Source: an uncultured Mycoplasmataceae bacterium (GTDB lineage Bacteria; Bacillota_I; Bacilli_A; Mycoplasmatales; Mycoplasmoidaceae). Taken from it: a stretch of DNA of 5,089 bases. The notes beneath the pieces are model-generated. The model searched no databases and was not told the DNA's origin. It saw only the letters and a program-made list of their open reading frames with translations. Of this stretch, positions 1-5,089 are shown in pieces. Both the position numbers and the translations under genes were made by a program. The stretch spans positions 1 to 5,089 of the forward strand of contig CASGBP010000036.1 of NCBI GenBank assembly GCA_949299825.1, given 5' to 3'. The first letter of the stretch is position 1. Each line of letters begins with the position of its first letter.

Positions 1-506
1 GTTCTATTACAATGATATTTTCAACATTATTAATTGTAACCAATGTGGCAAATGTTCCAAATAAACCATTAAGTTCATTATTTAATAAAGATGTTAGTAA
101 TAATTTATCTATCTTTGATGTTTCTGATATAAATTTGTTAAAAAATGTAAATAATCAAAATTGATCATATGTAACTGATAACATGGCACCAATGTATTTG
201 GATAATAAAATTCAAAATATGACTGTAGATTTTGTTAGAACAATTTATCCAAATAAATCTGTTGATACTCGTTGATGAGGTTATTCTAGAATGAATTTCT
301 TTGAAAATCAAATTAGTTTTACTAATAATGTAATTAGTCTAGATCAGTTTAAAACACAATTAAATTCTGCTTTGACTAGTTGAACAACTAGTGATTGTTT
401 TATTTTATCAAAGCAAACTCCTTATTATGAATACATTAAGACTATTATGCCTGCTACATATACAGTTTATAATGAGTCTAACAATTTATTGATATATAGC
501 AAATAG
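1..506 (+). CDS. Membrane protein, 3' end only; C-terminal domain probably outside the cell
   Basis: The 5' part lies outside the window. Reading from base 3 gives 167 residues and a TAG stop at 504-506, with four in-frame TGA codons (162, 273, 276 and 381) read as Trp. The first 15 or so visible residues (SITMIFSTLLIVTNV) are strongly hydrophobic and look like the end of a last membrane helix. About 150 polar residues follow, rich in Asn, Ser, Thr and aromatics, with no second membrane segment and few charged clusters, which suits a domain on the outer face. The closing pattern (WWGYSRMNFFENQISF, then DCFILSKQ, then TYTVYNESNNLLIYSK) recalls the small alpha/beta domain that ends many ArnT/PMT-type membrane glycosyltransferases. 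That resemblance is a pattern impression, not a proven homology. A lipid-linked sugar transferase is therefore one possibility; another membrane-anchored surface protein is equally open. The gene converges on glyS with one base between the stops. Confidence 0.75.
375..392. repeat. Perfect 8-bp inverted repeat with AA centre
   Basis: ACTAGTTG and its exact reverse complement CAACTAGT are separated by AA, inside the C-terminal part of the membrane protein gene. As RNA it could fold as a 7-bp stem closed by GAAC. On the plus strand it is followed by a U-rich stretch (396-408), but it lies over 100 bases before the stop codon, so it is a poor candidate terminator for its own gene. On the minus strand it lies downstream of glyS but has no U-run after it. 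It may be a chance consequence of the codons for Thr-Ser-Trp-Thr-Thr-Ser. Confidence 0.5.
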
Positions 507-507
507 A

Positions 508-1899
508 TTATTTTCATTTAATTATTTCTTTTAATAAAAACTCATCTAGCTTATCAAGTTGTAAATCTTGTTGTTTCATAGAATCTCTTTCTCTAACTGT
601 TATTTTATTTTTTTCATTGGTGTCAAAATCAATAGTAAAGCAATATTTTGTACCGATTGCATCTTGTCTACGATATCTTTTACCAATACTTCCTGAACTA
701 TCATATGTTGCACTTATTCCTTTATCTAAAATTGATCGATAAACTTCTTGGGCTTTTTCGTTTTGTTTATTTGTCAAAGGCAAAACACAAATTTTATATG
801 GACATAGTTCAATTGGTAAATGCAAAACTTCTCTAGTATCTTTTTCTTGAACTACTTCTACTGAATAATTTGCAACAATAATTGCATAGAATAATCGTTC
901 AACACCAATGGAAGGTTCTACTACATCTGGTAAGAATTTTTCATTAGTTGTTGGTTCTTGATAAGTTAAGTCCTTGTTTGAAAATTTTTCATGCACTGAT
1001 AAATCATAGTTACCTCGATGTGCAATACCACATAGCTCACCTCAACCATGAGGAAATTCAAATTCAAAATCTACTGTCATTTGAGAATAATGACTTAATT
1101 TTTCTTTTGGATGATTATAAAGTCGCAATGATTCTTTTTTTAAATTGCAATCATTAATAAAAAAATCATTTATGGTTTTAATATAATTCTTCATTATTGT
1201 TTGTACATCATTTTTATTAGCAAAATGTTCAATTTCCATTTGTTCAAATTCTCTAACTCTAAAGATAAAGTTACCTGGAGTAATTTCATTTCTAAAAGCT
1301 TTACCAATTTGAGCAATACCAAATGGCAGTTTATTTCTAGTAGTTCTTAAAACATTTTTAAAATTAATAAAAATACCTTGTGCTGTCTCTGGTCTTAAAT
1401 ATAATGTATTAACATCATTCTCAATCACACCTTGAAAGGTTTTAAACATTAAATTAAATTGTCTAATTGATGTTCAATCAAAAGCTTTACAAGAGGGACA
1501 AGGAATTTTATTTTCTATAATTATTTTTAAATATTCATCATTGCTAGAATTTTCACCAATGTTAATATTTTTATTAAAATTTTCAATTAATTTATCTGCT
1601 CTAAATCTTTCCTTGCATTTTTTACAATCTATTAGTGGATCTGAAAAATTTGCTAAGTGTCCTGATGCTTTTCAAACATCACTATTATAAATAATTTGAC
1701 TATCAATACCTATCATATCGGATTTTGAAGTAACGAATTTTTTTCATCATAAACATTTGATGTTATTTTTAAGTAAAGTCCCAATAGGACCAAAGTCTCA
1801 AGAGTTTGCTAGTCCATTATAAATTTCACTATTGTGATATACAAATCCATAATTTTTTAAATAGTTAACTATTTCTTGTTGATTAAACTTTATTGCCAT
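508..1899 (-). CDS. glyS: Glycyl-tRNA synthetase (class II, single-chain homodimeric type)
   Basis: This enzyme joins glycine to tRNA-Gly using ATP in the cytoplasm. The frame gives 463 residues with seven TGA-encoded Trp codons (34, 51, 52, 76, 142, 286, 462) and a TAA stop at 508-510; without code 4 it falls into fragments. The N-terminal catalytic part carries two Cys pairs likely to bind zinc (C92/C95 in DCKKCKERFRADK, C134/C137 in CPSC). Next come YLRPETAQGIF (167-177), class II motif 2 (FRNEITPGNFIFRVREFEQME, about 202-222), the glycine-site segment PHGWGELCGIAHRGNYDL (283-300) and motif 3 (EPSIGVERLFYAI, 328-340). The anticodon-binding domain starts near 368 (YKICVLPL) and includes SIGKRYRRQDAIGTKYC. 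Length is normal for the alpha2 family. The ATG at 1899 gives the expected N-terminus and has a good ribosome site. It is the last gene of the scpA-scpB-glyS operon. An alternative end at 514-516 (TGA) is rejected because TGA is sense here; the protein ends Ile-Ile-Lys-Trp-Lys. Confidence 0.96.
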
Positions 1900-1905
1900 A
1901 TTATA

Positions 1906-1910
1906 TTCCT
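1906..1910 (-). promoter_or_regulatory. Ribosome binding site of glyS
   Basis: On the minus strand AGGAA lies six bases before the ATG of glyS, in the 13-base gap after the scpB stop. It supports the start at 1899 and translation from a shared message rather than a separate promoter, for which there is little room. Confidence 0.75.
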
Positions 1911-1912
1911 AT

Positions 1913-2962
1913 TTAATCATTGAATCTAGTGGTATCAAAAAATGAAACATCATCATCTTGAAAAGGTTGATCTAAATTAATTGTTGGTAAATCAGATAAA
2001 TTCTTAATTCCAAAAATATCATAGAATTTAGATGTAACAGTAAACAATAAAGGTCTACCAGGACCACTTGCTCTACCAGCCTCAACTACCAAACCAAGAT
2101 CAATAAGCTTTTGAATTGTCTGAGTTGGATCCTTTCCTCTAATATCCTCAATAATAGCCTTTGTACAAGGTTGATTATAAGCAATAATAGCTAATGTTTC
2201 CATGACCTTTTGTGAAAGTGGATTTCGATATTTAATGGTTATTAAACGAGATAATTCTTCTCTATTTGTTTCTTTAGTGAAAAACTTATATTTTTCTCCA
2301 AAATTTTTAATAGCAATACCTCTAGTTTTGTCTTTTTCTAAATCATCCATTCAATCCTTTAAAATTTTTTTAATGGTTGAAATTGGTGCTAAGGTTAATC
2401 TCCTTAAATCTGATAATGATAAGCCTTCATGACCATAAACATAAAAAGCAGATTCCATTAGTGATTTAATCTTTGCCTCATCTAAATCAACAATAACATC
2501 ATCTTTTTGTTTATCCTCAAAAATAGTTATCTCATCTTGATTTTTTAATTTTGATTCATCATCATTAAAAATAGAAATTATTTTGTCACTTATCTTTCTA
2601 TCTATATCTAATTTTTCTTCAAATTTAGATGTATTAGTCTTATTTGAAACTATTTCTTTTTCTTCAACCTTTTTTTTATCGTTTTCTTTTTTAAATTTAT
2701 CAAAAGGGTTTCTATGACTTCTAGTTACGTCTAAATCATTATTGTTATCATTATGTTTTCTATTAAAGGGAGTATAGTATTCATTATCTACTGAACCAAT
2801 TGGTGCAAAATCATTTAGATCACTTTCATCATACTCATAGAAATCTCTTTGTTTTTCTTCATCATCTTCATCAAATGTAAAATTATATAAATCTGAACTT
2901 ACATCTTCTAAAGTAGTTTCATCTAATTTTATTCCTTTTTTATCTTTGTTTTCATTTGCCAT
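1913..2962 (-). CDS. scpB: Segregation and condensation protein B, with long acidic N-terminal extension
   Basis: ScpB dimers bind the central part of ScpA and, with SMC, form the condensin that organises and segregates the chromosome. The gene encodes 349 residues; the TGA at codon 204 is Trp, directly followed by Met205, so a standard-code reading would wrongly split it there. The conserved core runs from about residue 160 to 327. It has a first winged helix (KIKSLMESAFYVYGHEGLSL to KKILKDWMDDLE) and a second (VMETLAIIAYNQPCTKAIIEDIRG, then the GRASGPGRPLLF wing and FYDIFGIKNLSDLP). The motif order is typical of the family. What is unusual is residues 1-158, a stretch rich in Asp, Glu, Lys and Asn that looks disordered; Bacillus ScpB is only about 200 residues. 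A short acidic tail follows the core (QDDDVSFFD). The ATG is two bases after the scpA stop, with its ribosome site inside scpA, so the two are probably translationally coupled. Confidence 0.93.
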
Positions 2963-2964
2963 AA

Positions 2965-3939
2965 CTATTGCCTTTCATCACTAGAATCATTCTTATTAGC
3001 TTTTTCATTTTTTTCTTTTAGCTTTCTAACTTCCTCTTTAATGTTAACTTTATTTTTTAATTCAATCTCAAGGTTTTTAGATAATTTTTTGTGTGAATCT
3101 AACATATCTTTTATATCTTGATGTTCAATATCCTTAATTTTTTCATTATTTTTAGATATATAAATTGTAGAATTATGAGATTCTTGCCTTATTCTAATAA
3201 ATCCATCTTTAGCTAATACTAACAATGATATAAAAATTGCACATTGATATTCTATATCATTATTTGATTCATCAAACATTTTTATAAATTTTGCTAATGG
3301 AATATCAGTTAATTTATTATTAGCATTAATAAAATCAATTAAATTTTCTTGAATTTTATCCATGTCGATATTATTAACCTTAATTAAAAAGGTTTTATCA
3401 ACCATATTTTCTCTTATATTTATTACAATTTTTTGCCATGCTCTAACTAACTTATCAATACTAACATGATCTGGTAGTGGAGCTTCTGGTATTTCATCAC
3501 TAGTATATTCATCCAAATCATCACAAACTTTTGGAATCAATTGAGTTCTAATAGCTTGTCTGCTCTTGAATTCCCCAACAATATCCTTATACTGTTTATA
3601 TAAAAACAATTGTCTTCGAAGTCTATCAATTTCTAATTCAGTTTCAGTTAATTCATCTTGAGACATTAACATTGGAATAAGCATTTTAGTTTTAAGTTCA
3701 GTTAAATAAGAAGCCATTACTAAATATTGGGAAATATCATCAATTTGTAAAACCAAAAGATTATTATTAACAAACTCTAGATATTGGTATGAAAGTTCAG
3801 CTATATCTAGGGTTAAAATATCCATTTTTTTCTCTTTTATTAACTCAACCAATAAGTCCAATGGGCCATCAAAATCATTCAATTTAAAATTAAGTACTAA
3901 ATCACTACTTTTTTTATTAGGAACATTCAAATTAGACAT
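2965..3939 (-). CDS. scpA: Segregation and condensation protein A (kleisin)
   Basis: ScpA is the kleisin that bridges the two heads of an SMC dimer and recruits ScpB. The 324 residues show the family order. An N-terminal helical domain that contacts the SMC neck has the signature FDGPLDLLVELIKEKKMDI (23-41), followed by DISQYLVMASYLTELKTKMLIP (68-89). The central ScpB-binding region is acidic and Pro-containing (about 138-160, DLDEYTSDEIPEAPLPDHVS). A C-terminal winged helix that binds the SMC head spans about 212-262 (DIPLAKFIKMF to GFIRIRQESHNSTIYIS). After it comes an extra Lys/Glu-rich helical tail of about 60 residues that could form a coiled coil or be disordered; Bacillus ScpA, about 250 residues long, ends near the winged helix. 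Its one Trp (168) is TGG. The ATG at 3939 has no Shine-Dalgarno sequence and follows a TATAAT box closely, so the message may be leaderless. The stop is TAG. Confidence 0.94.
   Translation of the reverse strand: MSNLNVPNKKSSDLVLNFKLNDFDGPLDLLVELIKEKKMDILTLDIAELSYQYLEFVNNNLLVLQIDDISQYLVMASYLTELKTKMLIPMLMSQDELTETELEIDRLRRQLFLYKQYKDIVGEFKSRQAIRTQLIPKVCDDLDEYTSDEIPEAPLPDHVSIDKLVRAWQKIVINIRENMVDKTFLIKVNNIDMDKIQENLIDFINANNKLTDIPLAKFIKMFDESNNDIEYQCAIFISLLVLAKDGFIRIRQESHNSTIYISKNNEKIKDIEHQDIKDMLDSHKKLSKNLEIELKNKVNIKEEVRKLKEKNEKANKNDSSDERQ
2971..2976 (-). promoter_or_regulatory. Ribosome binding site of scpB, inside the end of scpA
   Basis: The minus-strand hexamer GAAAGG lies eight bases before the scpB ATG and within the last codons of scpA. 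It fixes the start that gives the full N-terminal extension and fits coupling of the two condensin subunits. Confidence 0.7.
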
Positions 3940-3945
3940 ATTTTT

Positions 3946-3951
3946 ATTATA
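3946..3951 (-). promoter_or_regulatory. Probable -10 box of the scpA-scpB-glyS operon
   Basis: A perfect TATAAT on the minus strand ends six bases before the scpA ATG, so the predicted start of transcription falls on or next to the A of the ATG. A second, weaker box (TATAGT, 3953-3958) would give a leader of only a few bases. No good -35 is visible at the usual spacing. In such AT-rich DNA a TATAAT can arise by chance, but its position in a 37-base divergent gap supports it. Confidence 0.55.
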
Positions 3952-3959
3952 TACTATAT

Positions 3960-3968
3960 TGATATAAT
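3960..3968 (+). promoter_or_regulatory. Probable extended -10 promoter of nadD-yqeK
   Basis: TGATATAAT matches the extended -10 consensus TGnTATAAT exactly and ends eight bases before the nadD ATG. Transcription would begin about one to three bases before, or at, the start codon. No convincing -35 is seen (ATTTTT at 3940-3945), as expected for extended -10 promoters. No Shine-Dalgarno sequence precedes the gene, which agrees with a leaderless message. Confidence 0.6.
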
Positions 3969-3976
3969 ACTATTAT

Positions 3977-5047
3977 ATGAGAATAATTTTATTTGGCGGT
4001 AGTTTTAATCCTATTCATAATGGTCATATTCAAGCAGCAAAGCTAGCAATGAAGAGAATAGGAGCAAAAAAAGTTATATTTATACCAAACTATGAAAGTT
4101 TTGATCAAAAAGAAAATGATGAATATGTTGATCCAATGGATAGATATAACATGATTAAAGAGGTAATTAAAAATGTGCCTGAGTTCTATGTTGATGATTA
4201 TGAAATTAAACAAGGTAAAAAATGCTATACAATTGACACAATAGAACATTTTAGAAGAATCTACTTTGCTGATGATATTTATATTCTAATTGGTTATGAT
4301 CAATTATTAAATTTTCATAAATGAAAAGATTATGAAAGAATTATGGAATTAGCTTCTATTATTTGTGTTAAAAGGGCAGGTATTGAAATAGAAAAGTCTA
4401 ATTTTTCAGTTCATGATTTTGTGTTTATAGATTTTAGTTACAATGACATTAATTCTTCTTCAATTCGAAAAGAATTAGTAATTAATGATGTTCCTTATAA
4501 AGCACTAAAGTATATAAATGAAAATGGATTATATGCAAAATCTAGATTACTTCCTTTTATTTCAAAAAAGCGATTTAATCACTCATTAAGAGTAGCAATC
4601 ATGGCATATGAAATAATGCAAAAATATGACAAAAAAAATGCCATGAAGGGCTGGGTTGCAGGAATTTATCATGACATATGTAAGGAATTTGGAAAAGAGA
4701 GAATCGAAGACTTAGCTTATAACAAATACGGTTTAGAACAACAAGTTTCTTGAAAAGTATTACATGGTCCTGTTGGGGCTAGATTTATTAGGGATTTATT
4801 TAAAATAGATGATGAAATGGTAATGAGTGCAATTGAAAATCATACTATTCCTAATGCTGATAGATCTACTTTAACCATTTTAGATAAAGTTCTTTTTTGT
4901 TGTGATAAATTAGAACCAGCAAGAACTGAAAAAGATTTAAAAGATATTAATAAAATAAGAAAACTTTTATATGTTGATTTAAATAAGACTTTTGATACTA
5001 TCATTAATACTTTGGCTGAAATGTATCCTAATTCTTCTGGAGAGTAA
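3977..5047 (+). CDS. nadD: Nicotinate-nucleotide adenylyltransferase fused to a YqeK-type HD hydrolase
   Basis: The gene encodes 356 residues with two TGA-encoded Trp (116, 259) and one TGG (226). Residues 1 to about 188 are a NadD nucleotidyltransferase, which joins nicotinate mononucleotide and ATP to form the deamido-NAD precursor. Visible motifs are GGSFNPIHNGH (7-17, with the HxGH-type H14-N-G-H17), IPN (36-38), YTIDTI (84-89), IGYDQLLNFHKW (105-116) and SSSIR (160-164). Residues from about 192 to 356 are an HD-domain protein of the YqeK family, whose studied members cleave Ap4A symmetrically to two ADP. Its metal ligands are all in place: H202, H232-D233, H263 in LHGPVGA, H289 and D310 in CCDKLEPAR. 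In Bacillus nadD and yqeK are separate neighbouring genes; here they form one frame with no stop between. A similar fusion is, from memory, annotated in Mycoplasma genitalium. The ATG at 3977 gives the expected N-terminus but has no Shine-Dalgarno. A probable mtnN follows after four bases. Confidence 0.93.
5039..5044 (+). promoter_or_regulatory. Ribosome binding site of the last gene
   Basis: GGAGAG lies seven bases before a GTG codon and overlaps the last codons of nadD-yqeK. It is the strongest Shine-Dalgarno sequence in the window and decides in favour of the GTG start at 5052. Confidence 0.75.
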
Positions 5048-5051
5048 TCTT

Positions 5052-5089
5052 GTGTTAGGTATTGTAATTGCTTTATCTGAAGAAATTAA
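5052..5089 (+). CDS. mtnN: Probable MTA/SAH nucleosidase, 5' end only
   Basis: Only 12 full codons are present, beginning with GTG after a strong ribosome site: MLGIVIALSEEI. This matches the start of the MTA/SAH nucleosidase family, where a first beta strand is followed by a small residue and an acidic pair (Gly-Ile-Ile-Gly-Ala-Met-Glu-Glu-Glu in many members). The enzyme splits methylthioadenosine and S-adenosylhomocysteine to adenine and a thiosugar, and so feeds adenine salvage. It sits four bases after nadD-yqeK and is probably on the same message. With so few residues another member of the nucleoside phosphorylase superfamily cannot be excluded. The rest of the gene lies beyond the window. 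Confidence 0.62.
   Translation, partial: MLGIVIALSEEI

Noticed and set aside
507..560. Intrinsic terminator at the membrane protein/glyS junction
   Set aside because: The T-rich stretch has no stable stem before it on either strand; the T-runs match the general AT bias.
648..836. Plus-strand open frame of 62 codons opposite glyS
   Set aside because: It lies wholly antisense to a clearly conserved synthetase, has no ribosome site or family resemblance, and is a by-product of AT-rich codon use.
948..1157. Plus-strand open frame of 69 codons opposite glyS
   Set aside because: It overlaps the conserved catalytic region of glyS on the other strand and shows no recognisable domain or translation signal.
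2348..2356. Possible split of scpB into two genes at an in-frame stop
   Set aside because: The codon is TGA, which is Trp in this organism, and the winged-helix domain runs continuously across it.
2202..2432. Plus-strand open frame of 76 codons opposite scpB
   Set aside because: It is antisense to the conserved ScpB core and has no supporting feature.
4043..4249. Minus-strand open frame of 68 codons opposite nadD
   Set aside because: It is antisense to the conserved NadD domain; its hydrophobic look is what the complement of Lys/Asn/Asp-rich codons gives.
4322..4324. Possible frameshift or stop inside nadD
   Set aside because: The TGA at this site encodes the Trp of the family segment NFHKW, so the gene is intact.
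1..5089. tRNA, rRNA, riboswitch, CRISPR array, insertion sequence or phage gene
   Set aside because: I found no cloverleaf-like block, repeat array, transposase motif or terminal inverted repeats; coding genes fill the window except for gaps of at most 37 bases.

Overview
The window comes from a wall-less bacterium of the Mollicutes that reads UGA as tryptophan (genetic code 4). The DNA is very AT-rich. By my count from hand translation, tryptophan is written TGA 14 times and TGG only twice. Several TGA codons fall at conserved family positions, for example the Trp of the PHGWGEL segment in glycyl-tRNA synthetase. With a standard code glyS, scpB and nadD would each appear broken; with code 4 each is one intact gene. 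The gene set fits Mycoplasma, Ureaplasma, Spiroplasma and relatives, but I cannot fix the genus from sequence alone.

Layout, left to right. (1) 1-506, plus strand: the 3' end of a membrane protein gene, with one last hydrophobic segment and then about 150 residues that probably lie outside the cell. (2) 508-3939, minus strand: a tight operon read right to left, scpA (2965-3939), scpB (1913-2962) and glyS (508-1899), with gaps of 2 and 13 bases. (3) 3940-3976: a 37-base divergent promoter region. (4) 3977-5047, plus strand: a fused nadD-yqeK gene. (5) 5052-5089, plus strand: the first codons of a probable mtnN gene cut by the window edge.

How the genes work together. ScpA and ScpB are the kleisin and winged-helix partners of SMC in the bacterial condensin that compacts and segregates the chromosome; smc itself is not here. 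GlyS charges tRNA-Gly and appears to be carried on the same transcript. On the other strand, the NadD half makes the dinucleotide precursor of NAD, while the YqeK half belongs to an HD-domain family that hydrolyses diadenosine tetraphosphate. The probable next product, MTA/SAH nucleosidase, clears by-products of S-adenosylmethionine use, so the rightward operon looks like adenine-nucleotide and cofactor housekeeping.

This is mostly a conserved housekeeping region and I see no mobile element, CRISPR array, RNA gene or clearly new system. The points most worth a second look are the overlapping divergent promoters that may give two leaderless mRNAs, the long acidic N-terminal extension of ScpB, the NadD-YqeK fusion, and the one-base gap between the convergent genes at 506/508. 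There is no gene-free stretch longer than 37 bases.
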